A stretch of 64,000 bases of DNA. It comes from Nigrospora sphaerica. Its lineage: Eukaryota; Ascomycota; Sordariomycetes; Amphisphaeriales; Apiosporaceae. Below, one piece after another: positions 46,637 to 57,974 of this stretch. The position numbers and the translations under genes are program-made. Under the pieces are notes generated by a model. That model searched no databases. It was not told where the DNA came from and was given only the letters and a program-made list of their open reading frames with translations. Every line of letters begins with the position of its first letter. The first letter of the stretch is position 1. The stretch is from assembly GCA_018287875.1 (NCBI GenBank), contig JAGVVL010000001.1, positions 5,084,001 to 5,148,000 on the forward strand, read 5' to 3'.

Positions 46637-48414
46637 ATGACGCCCATCGACGTCAAGCAGTACATCAATGGCGAGGTACGTCTTCCTTCTTGGCCCCTCC
46701 CCCCCGAGCAAAAAGAGAGAGAGAAGGGGGGGCGTCGCGGCTGCGATTTCATGGCTGTGGTTTTTGGCCTGTTTGTTTTGGGCCGAACAACTTACACCGC
46801 TGGGCTAACGTGCCGCCGGGGCCTCTAGTTTGTGGACGCGAGTGACGGCCGGACCTTTGATCTCTTCTCCCCGTACACGGGCGAGTGCGTAGCCAAGGGT
46901 CAGTCCGTCCCGGGGCGCCGCCTCCCTCCCTCCCCCTCTCCGGGGCCTCCGCTCGGGCCCGGCGCAAATAGAAAAGAGGCCCCAGCCTTGGCGCGTGGAG
47001 AAAATTGACGAACCCCTGAACTCCCCCCCCTGCAGTGTCCGAGGCCACGGACGCCGATGTCGACCGGGCCGTCGCTGCGGCGGCGGCGGCGTTCCCGGCC
47101 TGGTCGGCGTTGTCGCCGCAGCAGCGCGGGCGGCCGCTCGCGCGGCTGGCCGAGATGATTACCGAGGCCGACGGCGAGCTGGCGCGGCTCGACGCGCTGG
47201 CGCTGGGCCGGCCCGTGAGCAGCTACTTCGACGGGCACTACGCGGCCACCAACTTTCGCTACTTCGCCGAGGCCGCCTACCCCGTCGGCACGTCGAGCCT
47301 CAACACGCCCGGCTTCATCAACCTGTCGGTGCGCCAGCCCTACGGCGTCGTCGCCGCCATCATCCCCTGGAACTGCCCGCTCGTCTTCCTCAGCAAGAAG
47401 CTCGCGCCCGCCCTCGCCGCCGGCAACACCGTCCTGCTCAAGACGTCGGAGAAGGCGCCGCTGAGCCCCGACCGCGTCGCCGCCATGCTCGCCGCCGCCG
47501 GCTTCCCGCCGGGTGTCGTCAGCATCCTGCACGGCCACGGCGCCGGCGCCGGCGCCTGCCTCAGCCGCCACATGGCCGTCCGCGCCCTCTCCTTCACCGG
47601 TTCGCTGCGCACCGGCCGCGCCATCCAGAAGGCGGCCGCCGAGTCTAACCTCAAGCACCTCGTCTTCGAGCTCGGCGGCAAGTCGCCCGCCCTCGTCTTC
47701 GCCGACGCCGACCTTGACCACGCCGCCCGCGAGACCCAGCACAGCGTCTTCTTCCACAGCGGCCAGACCTGCATGGCCAACTCGCGCATCTACGTCCAGG
47801 CGACCGTCGCCGACGCCTTCGTCGCCAAGTTCACGGCCTGCGCCGCCGCCGCGCGTCGCCTCGGCGACCCCACCCTCCCCGAGACCACGTCGGGCCCGCA
47901 GGCCGACCGCAGCCAGCACGAGGCCGTGCTCGCCTACGTCGCCGACGGCGACCGGTCCGGCGGCACGCGCGTGCCGACGGGCGTGGCGCCCGCACCCGCG
48001 GCCACGGCGGACCGCTTCGTCGAGCCCGTCGTCTTCCGGCAGCTGCCCGAGGACGCGCGCGTCATGCGCGAGGAGGTCTTCGGGCCCGTCGTGGCCATCA
48101 ACACGTTCGAGGACGAGGCCGAGGCACTGCGCCTCGCCAACGACAGCGAGTATGGCCTCTACGCCGCCGTCTACACGCGCGACGTCGACCGCGCCCTGCG
48201 CGTCGCCAAGGCCCTTGAGGCCGGCATGGTCGGCGTCAACTGCACCTCGCCCACGGGCGCCTGGGACATGCCCTTCGGCGGCTACAAGCAGAGCGGCGTC
48301 GGCCGCGAGAGCTTTTTGCTGAGCCTCGACGAGTGGCTCGAGCAAAAGTCCGTCTTCATCCGCGTTGACGGCCTCGCCCCGGCCGCCGGGGTCGACAACG
48401 CCCTGGGCCGCTGA
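46637..48414 (+). CDS. NAD(P)+-dependent aldehyde dehydrogenase
   Basis: Oxidises an aldehyde to the acid; probably acts after the neighbouring GMC enzyme. Exons: 46637-46675, 46829-46898, 47036-48414; 495 aa, the normal ALDH length. The first intron has a CTAAC branch and TAG acceptor; the second has GTCAGT and CAG. Catalytic features: Asn149 in PWNCPL, Glu248 in FELGGKSP and nucleophile Cys282 in SGQTCMANSR; also FTGSLRTGR (cofactor site), EEVFGPV and the C-terminal GGYKQSGVGRES. All are intact. Very high third-position GC. It is convergent with the zinc-cluster regulator. The class (betaine-aldehyde-like or other) cannot be settled from motifs alone. Confidence 0.94.
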
Positions 48415-48948
48415 GCCAGACCACCCCCTTGGGCCGGCCCCGACTCTGCGTCCCGGTTCGACTTGTCAAATTCTTTTTTCCTTCCCCGCGCTTAGGAGAG
48501 AGAAGATAAGAGAGAGGAGAGAGGAGAGAGGAGAGAGGAGAGAGGAGAGAGGAGAGAGGAGAGAGGAGAGAGGAGAGAGGAGAGAGGAGAGAGGAGAGAG
48601 GAGAGAGGAGAGAGGAGAGAGGAGAGAGGAGAGAGGAGAGAGGAGAGAGGAGAGAGGAGAGAGGAGAAAGACAGCACATGCCACCGCGTGCTGTCCAGAA
48701 GGGCCTCCCGGAAAAGGGTTGCAGCGGACATAGTCGATATATTCAATTTGTGGCCATTGACGGCAGTCCTTGAACATTCATTTACACCGCGGCCGGTCCG
48801 ACAGTTGACTAAAACTCGAGTGCTTCTTGCCTGTAAATGGCGCATCCATGTATCCAGCCGGCCTAAATAGCTTTCCCCTTTGCGCCTTCCCAAACGCCAA
48901 CCTCGCCTACTCCCCCAGACGCGTCAAGACCCGCTGCAGGCGAGACAA
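48415..48948. other. Convergent stretch ALDH / zinc-cluster regulator
   Basis: About 530 nt of 3' flanks, dominated by the AGAGAGG minisatellite, with no other feature. Confidence 0.6.
48510..48668. repeat. (AGAGAGG)n heptanucleotide minisatellite
   Basis: About 159 nt of a nearly perfect 7-bp AGAGAGG unit, 22-23 copies, purine-only on the + strand, 95 nt after the ALDH stop codon. The length is subject to replication slippage. Confidence 0.95.
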
Positions 48949-51457
48949 CTATTGGTATATGCCGCTGATGGCATCAATGGAAGGCATGTCGTTAGGATCA
49001 TTAGGCATATTGCCCCACACCGGGAAGTGGCCGAGGTTGACCTGCTGCTGATGCTGTTGCTGCTGCTGCTGCTGCTGCTGCACAGGATCGGTTCCCGTCA
49101 TGGTGGCTGTGGGATCCAGACCGAGGCCAAACGGCGGCGTCGTGATAACATCACCCCCCGTCATCGTGTTGATCATGTATGTGAAATCCGCGCCAATGCC
49201 TCCCGTGTTCCACTGGTCAGGGAAACAGCCGAATCCGTCCTGTAGTGTAGGCTCGAGGCTCACGGGGTTGCGAGGCTCGTGCTTCCCCTGTGAAATCAGG
49301 TCCATGACGCTCCTTTTTATCCGCTCGAAGACGTCGCGGTACTTGCGGGCCGAAGGGTAACGCTCCGTGACGATGCTGCAACACACGACATCAGTATTCC
49401 GAGCCGATCCGCAAACCAAGAGGGGCCAAGGGTGGCATTACTAAAGCAGCAACTGGCAGTCCGTCAGTGGACCGTCGACGCTAATGAAGTTGATGGGCGC
49501 CAACCAGGCACAGTAGATCAAAGTCAAGCCTTGTGCGTGTCGTTGTCAGCACCCTGCAGGAGAAAATGGTGGTGCGGCTGCCACTTACCTGCCAGGAAGA
49601 CGGATTGTATGCTCAAGGCCGAGAAGCCAACCGGGAATACGTGATGCAACCGCCGGTAACCACTAATGATGCCTGCGCAAGCCGCGGCGCACAGTTCGAG
49701 GTAGCGCAGGTTGACGGGCGTCTCGGCAAGCTGGGGGTAGAGCAAGAAGCGCACGCAGCGGTGGTAGTGGATCGTGTAGAACTCGGGTCCTTCGTAGGCG
49801 CTGTTCGGCTGGTGCACATAGTGCATGGCGTCGTACGGTATGGAGTCCTTCCACGCGTCGAGCCTGTCCAAGAAGGTGTTGATAATGCCGTCGGCTGTTT
49901 TGCCGGACTTGTCCACCCTGTAGACGATGTGTTGAATCTCCGACTCTATCCTCTTGAGCCGCAGGCGGTGGACAAAGGACGTCATGGTGGTTGGCGGGTT
50001 GACGGGGAGGGGGGAAACACGCAGCGCGGCCTGGCGCACAAAGTCATCGTCCCTGACGTCTTCGTTGATGTCCAGGGGCAAGTCGGCGTCGATATCATGA
50101 TCCGAGAGACTGGGCGGGCGGCCGATGGCGATGGATATGTCGCGATCGAGGAAGTACGTCGTCCAGAAACGGCGTTTGTTCATCTCGCCCTCCATGCTGG
50201 CCAGCTGACGCCTCGGCCGGCGGTGCAGGCCGAGTTCGATGCACAAGCGCATGGCCGCCCCCACGTAGGTCCAGGCGCCCGGGTCCCGCGGCGCTCTCGT
50301 GCAGTACAGCGCCATCAGCAGCAGGTAATCAATTGCCCGCGAGTCGCGGAGCTGGAGGATCGAGTCCATGTTGGCGAAGGCGAGGTCGTAATGCTGGTCG
50401 CTAAAGAAATGGCCCATTTCGCCCGCCGACTCCAACCATCGCCCGCTGACGGCGTAGACGAGGTGAAGGATGCTCCTTTCGTACGCATCCGTGAGGCTCT
50501 CCCGGGTTGCGTGCAACTCCATCACACGGGCCGTGTGCACCACGGGGTAGCGCGTGGCAATGTGCCGAAACCAGCCTTCGAGGAGGCGGTGGGCCACGTT
50601 GGGACTCAGGAAAGGCACGCCCACAAGCTCCCCGAGCTGCGTCGAGTAGACGGACTTGGGGGCAGGGTCATCTTCCTCGCGCAGGGTTGGGTCCTCGCCG
50701 CCCGCGGCGCCCGGGGACCCTTGGCTGTGCACGACGGAGCTGAGCACACGGCCTATGGTGATGTTGGACGAGGCGCCGACATAGTGGCCCGAGGCGGAGA
50801 GCGAAAGGTCGCGCACGGCGATGAGAATGTCATTGCCGTCGTCGTCCGACTCGGGCCGGGCGCTCTGCAGGGCGTGGACGGATGGCTGCCGGCCGGGCAA
50901 CAAGGCCTGCGGCGACGAGGCCGAAGAAGTGGCGGCAGGGTTACCTCGGAAGTGATCGGCACCGATGTTCATGTGCCCCAGCGACGCCAAGACCGACTCC
51001 AGGTCGGCCACCCGCTGCTCGAGGGCCTTGATGTACAGTTTCTTCTCGCCCGCAGCCGGGACAAGGGGGACCACGTAAACTACACGCACGGCACGGCTGT
51101 CAGAGGGGCAAGGGGGCGGGTGGGGGACGGCATGGTAACACGGCTCGGCTTACCGCACTTAAGCGACAGGCGGCCACAGGATGCACAGGCGGGCCGCTGG
51201 CCGTCACACTTTACGGGAGGAGCAGGTCAGCACGGAAAGAGGCTTTGCTGCCGGCGGCGGAGGCTCGTGATGCCAGGCCGACTTACCTTTTGCTTCCGCG
51301 TTTTGCAGCGCTGGCAGGCCAAGGCGACGCGGTCCCGCTTGCCCGGCTTCCGCTGGACGGCGGACGGCTCGGCTGTGGCGGGCGCAGTCGGCGACGTGGC
51401 TTGGGCCGCCCCGACCGTCTCGGGGGACGAGCCGGCCGTCTCTACGTATTGAGACAT
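48949..51457 (-). CDS. Zn(II)2Cys6 transcription factor with fungal-specific regulatory domain
   Basis: Nuclear transcription regulator. Exons: 51287-51457, 51154-51208, 49589-51079, 49442-49529, 48949-49375; 743 aa, all phases consistent. The zinc cluster is Cys48, 51, 58, 65, 68, 75 (CX2CX6CX6CX2CX6C) and is split over exons 1 and 2, the latter a 55-nt micro-exon. A coiled-coil-like segment follows (LYIKALEQRVADLESVLASL). The middle-homology region contains RRFWTTYFLDRDISIAIGRPPSL, typical of the Fungal_trans domain. The C-terminus has VTERYPSARKYRDVFERIK and a glutamine run. The penultimate junction (LLL-Y-IVTERY) uses a GTAATG donor. As the nearest regulator to the permease/GMC/ALDH genes it is a candidate local activator, but nothing in the sequence shows its targets. 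Confidence 0.9.
49042..49080 (-). repeat. Polyglutamine-coding CAG repeat
   Basis: A CAG run (CTG on the + strand) with CAA and CAT interruptions, encoding a run of about nine Gln, one His and three Gln in the C-terminal region of the zinc-cluster regulator. Such runs are common in activation domains. Confidence 0.9.
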
Positions 51458-54400
51458 GGTGGCGTGATACGGGCAGACGACGGGTACCTCGCCGGAGAGG
51501 GATGATGCATCCACGGAGGGTCCTCCAGGGCTGAGCAGGGGGGGCACACGCGCGACTCTGCCCACCAAGATCTGACAGGTTCTCGGTTGCGCCGGGGCGC
51601 CGACTGGTAGCTGCTGGCACTGTGAGGCTGGTCGTGGGAGGGGGGTCAGGAGTGGGGGAAGGGGATGCGCTGTACCGACGCGATGGGCGGGCAGCGGGTG
51701 ATGCAAGAGCGGAACAAAGGCCGTCCTGCGTGCTTGGGCTTGTACAAACAAGATGGTCCCAGGCTGTCACGGGACGGGACTGCCGAAGATGTCGTGGGTA
51801 GGTCGGCAACGGGGCGGAGACTGGGAAGGGGGGGGACGGATGGATGGGGTCTTCCGTTCTGGGGCCACTCGCTCGTCAGTGGTCGTCTTTGCAGCCACTC
51901 ACGGGCGACTGAGAGAATATACGAGGCCGATGGCCAAGGGAGGAGATGAAGGCAAGCTATTGTCCCGAAAACTTCCAACCTCTCTCTGCCGAACTCCCCA
52001 AACCCAACGCATGTACACGTGCCGGGGGCGTGCGGTGCCTACGCTTTGGGGAAGAGGCGCGTAGAGAACATGCCCTGGATGGACTTGGAGCAACTTGGTT
52101 GGCCCATCCACTCAACACTTCAAACAATCAGCAGCTGCAGCCCCGAGCAAAGGGGCAGCAGGCACGGCAGGCCACCAGTCTCCGGGGGGGGGAGGCGAAA
52201 ATGCCTGATCCATTCCAGAATGGAGGAAACCACTACGTAGTGGGTCTAGAGCAGCGCCCAAGCTAACTTCCCATTCCATTCATCCCCCACCCTGCTTTCT
52301 CTCTTTCATCAACCATTATCCATCCTGGGTCCCCCCTCTGCCTAGGAGATAGGTACCCCCTACCTGTAAGGAGGAATGGAAATGGGTTGTGGCCTGGGGC
52401 TGGTAGAGGGAGACCGTTCCCTATATTTCTAGTTCTCGATGCCGGACAGTTCACCCACCTCTAGTGTGACACCGACTGGCCCACCGTCTCCAGATTCCCC
52501 GCTTGGTCTGTTCGACAGTAGGTACGTTTCTCAGGTGATGGATTACAGCTACGAGGCTGATGCGAGCAGCCCGCCTTCAGAGATGATCGAGTAGAGAAGA
52601 GGAGGAGGACTTCATACATACGTATGGCAAGCCAGCATGCCAATCAATGGCTGATTCAGTGAAAGCCAGCAGAGCTCGGCAGGCGACTTGGGTGAGTCAG
52701 TATGGTGCTGGTCTTTTTTTTTTCCTTCCCCGACCCACCGTAACTGACGCACGGATGCGGCCATGGTCTTCCCCTCTCCCGCCGCCTCCTCACCGGCATT
52801 CATTTGCCTGGACGGACGCGGGCACGGGTACGAGATGATCGGGAGGTGACTCGGACATACAGATCTGCATGTAAACGGGGCCATGGTCCTCGGCCTGTAG
52901 TGGGCTCTTCATTGGCGTTTGGCTTGCAGGTTTTTGCAGTTAGGTACGTGCCCAAGGTAAGCTACCGACCTACCAACTCGCTTACTTCTTTGCCTTGGCT
53001 CGCTTGGGTCAGTACCTAGGGAATCTGATCCCACTTTCGAGATGGCATGGATGGAAAGAAAGCTAGTAACCTTCGGTTGCGCTTCCTTATACCGGGTCCC
53101 CTATTTAGCATCACAGCCCTAGCAGTGACTGCCATGCCCGCTATTTGCGGAGGACGAACTGGTAACTCGTCTGGTAGTAGCTCAAGTACTTGATGCACGC
53201 ACCGACCCCTCAAGATGCGAATTCCTAGATGGAAGGTTCCGATGCCCCGACGACATCCCGACCACCGCCGGTTCTATTCTTCGTTTCTGTTTTTGGACTC
53301 GTTTGGGGGAGGTGCGGAAGGAGCAGGGTGGAGCAAGCTTCGGCAACTTTCCGAAGATGCAAAGTACCCCGAACTCCTCCATATTCGTACTACGACTAGA
53401 AAGGCACATATCCCATCCGTGCCCATCCCATGCTGGAGCTGCGGACGTGCGCATCCGCGAGTGGAAAACGAGATCTCCTCGGCCTCCTTCTGCAATCTGG
53501 ACTAAAGCACCAAAGTACCGCGGCCTTCATAAGCTTACGCAGCCCGCGTGCAGGTGGGTTGCCGGCTATACCTGTCCAACTTCCTTTCAAGTACCGTTGC
53601 GCCAGCCGAGGGCGATTCTTCATCTTGGCGGCGAGGCGCCTCCGACTGTCTCGGGACGAAGGTCCCGTTAGTTCACATGCGCACGCCATCCGACCCCGGA
53701 CTGCCACGTTGCTGACCACGCGAGCGTCGACAGGTTGCCTGAGCCAAGACCCAGGCTGCGGCCTGCCTCCGTCGGCCAGGCGGTTCCGATAGGGCCATCT
53801 GCCCATTTTGCACGAGTTCCTGGCCCGGCCCTACCCCGCGCAGCGCCAGGGCAGTACGTCACAGGGGCGGTCGATGAGGGCGCAGCCAAGGTATGGCTCG
53901 GATGAGCAACGTGGGAGGCTAGCGGAGCCGACTGACGGCTGGTAGCGTCCGATAGTCCTGCAACCGGAGACGCGTCGGCGTGTGGATCAAGGCCACCATG
54001 GCATGGCATGGGTCGCTGAGATGGGACACATCCGCGGCCCCTAGTTACCGGCCGTAGGTCGCTCGGTCGCCAAAATCGACGACGTCTCGATACATCTTCC
54101 GTGCTTGGCCGGTGGCTTTGGAGGGGTGGGCTCGGCTCGGCCCTATCCTAACCACAACCACCCCCGACCCGTTAGGATGCCTCCGTTCATATTTCATATA
54201 GATCTGGATCTGGCACCCCGTCCCTCTTATTCAGCCTACCGAGAGCTAGGCTTGGCCTGTACGTTTGCGTCGTCCCTTGACACATATCCCACCAACACGC
54301 CCGGCATCGGTTACTGGACCATTGTTCGGTCCGAGGGAATTCACACGACCCCTTTGTCCCCATCCTACATTTCCTATCCGTGTGGCAAGCGCCGTCTCTC

Positions 54401-54513
54401 TGTCATGACCAGTGCCGTCTCCCAGGTTTCCCAGCCCCTGTCAACTTGAAGCACGCCGGTGGCTGCACCCTCCCGAAAGTCTTCACAGCCGGAGCTAAGC
54501 CGGAGCCTGGAGC
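51458..54513. other. Divergent upstream region: zinc-cluster regulator / monooxygenase
   Basis: About 3 kb between divergent start codons. It holds a G-rich strip near 52,180 and a T run near 52,712, and scattered open frames with no domains. No gene is supported; it is long for a promoter region and could hold an unrecognised non-coding gene. Confidence 0.45.
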
Positions 54514-56022
54514 ATGCCGATTTCCATGCGAAACCCGATAGGACCGCCGTCAACGAGCATGGCCGCCTCCGAAACCTACACCAAAAACCCCGCCCCTGCG
54601 CCGCTCAAATCCTTTCTCGCCCGCCAGTACCTGAAACAACACCAAGACGTTCATGCTGCACCCACCCAGGACGAGTCGATGAACGCCCCGGTCCGTCCGC
54701 CGAGAGTGGCCATCCTTGGGGCGGGCATCGGCGGTTTAGCCCTTGCTATTGGTCTTATTAAGCGCGGGGTGCTTGTCAAAGTATACGAAGCCGCTGAAGC
54801 CTTTGCCACCATCGGCGCGGGAATCGGCCTTGGCCCCAACTCGATGAAAGCCATAGACCTCATTGACCCGCGTTTCCGGCTCGAGTACAACCGAGCCAAG
54901 ACCGCCAATGAGAAGCCCGAGTTCAAGCACAGCATGATCGACGCACTATATGCCGAGGAGGGCTTCGGTGAGCACAGAGGCTGGACCCGTGGTATAGTGG
55001 GGGCGCCCTATTTCACCAGAAGCAGTGCTCATCGTAAGGACTTGCTCGACATCATGACGAGTTTTATACCAGAAGGCACTGTGAGGTTCGGGAAGCGCGC
55101 AGAGTCGGTTCGCCAGGTCGGAGACCACGTCGTCGTCACTTTCTCCGACGGCGAAACGGCGACAGCAGATGCCGTGGTCGGTTGTGACGGCGTCAAAGGC
55201 ATCACGCGACAGATGGTCCTGCAAGATGTGGCTCCGCAGCATATAAAACCGAAATATTGCTCCATGTACATCTACCGCGGCATTATTCCTTCCGACAAGG
55301 CCAAAGAAATCCTGGGCAAACATGCGGGGGACGCCAAATGGTTCATGGCGAAAGGCAAGGGCGTGGCTATCTATCCCATCTCTCAGGGAAAGGAACAGAA
55401 CTTCGTTTTCTTTGTCGCGGACAACAAGCCGTGGAGCCAGGGCGACTCACCCGTACCATGCACGAAAGAGGAGATGATTCAAGACCTGGACGGCTTCGAC
55501 CCGAGGCTCCTGCAGCTGCTCGACTGGGCGAAGCCCCTAAGGTGGCCGACCTGGCACCATCCGGAGACGCCCATATACTACAGGAATCGCATCTGTTTGC
55601 TCGGAGACGTTGCTCACGCTTCAAGCCCGCACCAGGCTGCCGGGGCGGGCCAGGGCTTGGAGGATGCTGTAGTTCTCGCACACCTGTTATCACTGGTCAA
55701 GTCCCCGGACCATTTGGAGACGGCTTTCCAGGTATACGACTCCGTTCGAAGGCCGCGCGCCCAGAAGGTCGTCTCTACCAGCTTTGAAGCCGGCATGATC
55801 TACACTTGGAGGGACCCCGAAATTGGCGACGACATGGCCAAAATCGTCGACAATGCCAACCAAAGACACCACTGGATTTGGCAGCACGATATCCCGGAAG
55901 ACTTGGACAAGGCCGGACGCGAATTCGCGAGGCTGGTATCCATGCAGCAACTATCGAACAGCGCCGGGAACGGAGCAGCTGTCGCGTTAGCACCAATCGC
56001 GCCAGAAACTAACGGGTATTAG
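54514..56022 (+). CDS. FAD-dependent aromatic monooxygenase (salicylate hydroxylase-like)
   Basis: Class A flavoprotein hydroxylase, NAD(P)H-dependent; relatives act on salicylate, kynurenine or other aromatic acids. Intronless, up to 502 aa. Motifs: GAGIGG (residues 69-74) for the FAD ADP moiety, the DG motif VVGCDGVKG, and the GD motif LLGDVAHASSPHQAAGAGQGLEDA. The start is uncertain: relatives usually begin only a few residues before the GxGxxG, which here would favour Met56 (54679), giving about 447 aa. The longer N-terminus (ETYTKNPAPAP...) is open and coding-like, so it may be real. The gene stands alone, 3 kb from the divergent zinc-cluster regulator and 2 kb before the broken MFS carrier. 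Confidence 0.9.
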   Translation: MPISMRNPIGPPSTSMAASETYTKNPAPAPLKSFLARQYLKQHQDVHAAPTQDESMNAPVRPPRVAILGAGIGGLALAIGLIKRGVLVKVYEAAEAFATIGAGIGLGPNSMKAIDLIDPRFRLEYNRAKTANEKPEFKHSMIDALYAEEGFGEHRGWTRGIVGAPYFTRSSAHRKDLLDIMTSFIPEGTVRFGKRAESVRQVGDHVVVTFSDGETATADAVVGCDGVKGITRQMVLQDVAPQHIKPKYCSMYIYRGIIPSDKAKEILGKHAGDAKWFMAKGKGVAIYPISQGKEQNFVFFVADNKPWSQGDSPVPCTKEEMIQDLDGFDPRLLQLLDWAKPLRWPTWHHPETPIYYRNRICLLGDVAHASSPHQAAGAGQGLEDAVVLAHLLSLVKSPDHLETAFQVYDSVRRPRAQKVVSTSFEAGMIYTWRDPEIGDDMAKIVDNANQRHHWIWQHDIPEDLDKAGREFARLVSMQQLSNSAGNGAAVALAPIAPETNGY

Positions 56023-57974
56023 GCTTCAGCTTCATAATGATCCCGTCTCTGGCGACGTCTCCTGCACCAGTTAATTCCTCTTGGTATATACCTAAATATA
56101 CATGTACCCAAATTCTATAAATTAATTCGTGGAGACCAAGTCGGCTTGGGTAAACAGGCGTACACACGGCCTACAACCGGCCCAATAGTCTTGCGCAAAT
56201 GGGACCAGAAGGTGAGGGTGGTTGCATCGTGGTTGAGATAATCCTTTATTCGGAACTGAGCCTCGAGCAGCGTGTCCATTGGATAGGCTTGGTTTCGGAA
56301 ACCGGATATCAGCCACTAATGGCTGCCCAGCAGGACATCAAGAGACGCACACAATCTAAATTCATCATGTGCGTGGCTATACGTAGTTTACTGTGCTTGG
56401 TTGGCGGGCGACGTGATGGTGGGGACTGTTACGAAAGGTGCACTGAATCGGTCAGCGGCAGCGCGAGGTAGGTTCCTCCTTGAGACAGGAAGTACTGACG
56501 CAGCCACACGGCGCTCTAGCTTCTTATCGACACCATCTATATGCTGCGTACCGGCCGGACCGGCCGGACCGAGATGCTCATTCGTGTTCCCGAGGATGAA
56601 TGCTAAGAGGTCCATGGGCCATCCAGGTAACCGTTAGATGTACTCTCGCAATTATCGTAAAGTGTGTGTATACTTTGCAGACATGCCACCTCGTCCATCA
56701 GCGGGAAAGGCTTCGCGAAGACGTCCTGCCTTCGAGGGCCCGTTTTCTCTTTGCTTGGCAGGGTCCTGGATTTGAGGGCTTGCGGGGTCCGGATCGTTCC
56801 GGCCGCAACAACCCCACTACGATGATGCCCTTTTGGGCTTCAACTGCCCAAGGGGTTCCCGAAATACGAGGGCGAGCATACGAGGGGACGAAGTACATCT
56901 GGCCGCAATATTGCACGCCCTCCTGCATTTCATCCCGGTCAAGAATACCGCCCGGTATCAAGTGGGTAAACGAATGCTTGACTTCATCGTCGCTGGCTAC
57001 ATTAGGTTTGGCGAGGTTCACAGTCCGGGGTCGAGTTGGGGTCCATCCTCATTTTCTCCTTTGGGGCGATACGGGCTCTCCTCTACCGGCCAGGGGTTCG
57101 AGAATGCCCATCCGACAGTTCCGGGCTTCTCGTATGTATGTTTCGTGGGGAACGGCAGCCCTCTGGTATGAGCCTGGCAAGGCTTAACCCTGAAAATACC
57201 CATGTACTATGATTTGCTATGCGCTATAAGAGCTCGTAGGGTGGGGATACCAAGGCCAAAAAAGACCTTGGCTATCCTCTTCCTAATGCTCAGGCCGGCC
57301 GCACTGCGTACCGCCGAGTTAGTCAATCTGCTGTCTAGATATTCTCATGTTCTCCAATTCACCCTCTCGTTCCTATCGCGACTCATCACGCAAGCATCAA
57401 GGTCACTCGACTTGACCATCGGGTACTCCTAGTCCTCGCCGAACAATATATGCAGTACTAGACAGCAAAAGTACCTGGCCTGTACTCGAACACATTGGGC
57501 GGTAACCATAGCATTGCCGTGGAGGGCAAAACTAGGATACTACCCAGGTAAGTAGCTACGGCCCAGCAGATCTCCAGCGACGCCCATGAGAGACAGGAAA
57601 TGTTTAACACTTCCTATAGGCCCGGTTGTTCGCTAGGAACCCCGTTTGTGCAACAGCTGCCAGATCACACGTCCAGTTGCTAAGAAATTACAGCTAACCC
57701 ATGTGCACAAGAGCCGAATGTCAGTTTCCCAAGTTAGATTCCATATCTCCGTCTTGTCTTCAAGGACCATTCCAAAAGAAAAGTCCATTCATACTGCTGG
57801 TGACTTCATACTCGCAACTTGGCAATTATCGGTCCCCTCGGCCCGGCCAACTTGTGGTCTTTGCTTTCCGTATAAATTGGCCTTCACGGACCTCGCTTGA
57901 GCAACGTGCCGTCACCTTCCTGAAGGAGCCTCGTCGATTCCCTCAATAACAAAAAACAACGGCCTCGTACGGAC
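56023..57974. other. Spacer between monooxygenase and MFS pseudogene
   Basis: About 2 kb. The first 100 nt are AT-rich, as expected for a 3' UTR. Later open frames on both strands (for example 56,600-57,187) lack domains. Nothing is supported. Confidence 0.45.

Noticed and set aside
46900..48345. 481-codon minus strand frame opposite the aldehyde dehydrogenase
   Set aside because: Antisense shadow caused by very high third-position GC in the ALDH gene.
49533..51452. 639-codon + strand frame opposite the zinc-cluster regulator
   Set aside because: It covers the whole regulator antisense, without any domain; the opposite strand has an intact zinc cluster and regulatory domain.
56698..57021. 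107-codon minus strand frame between the monooxygenase and the pseudogene
   Set aside because: No recognisable domain, and an equally long frame lies on the other strand.
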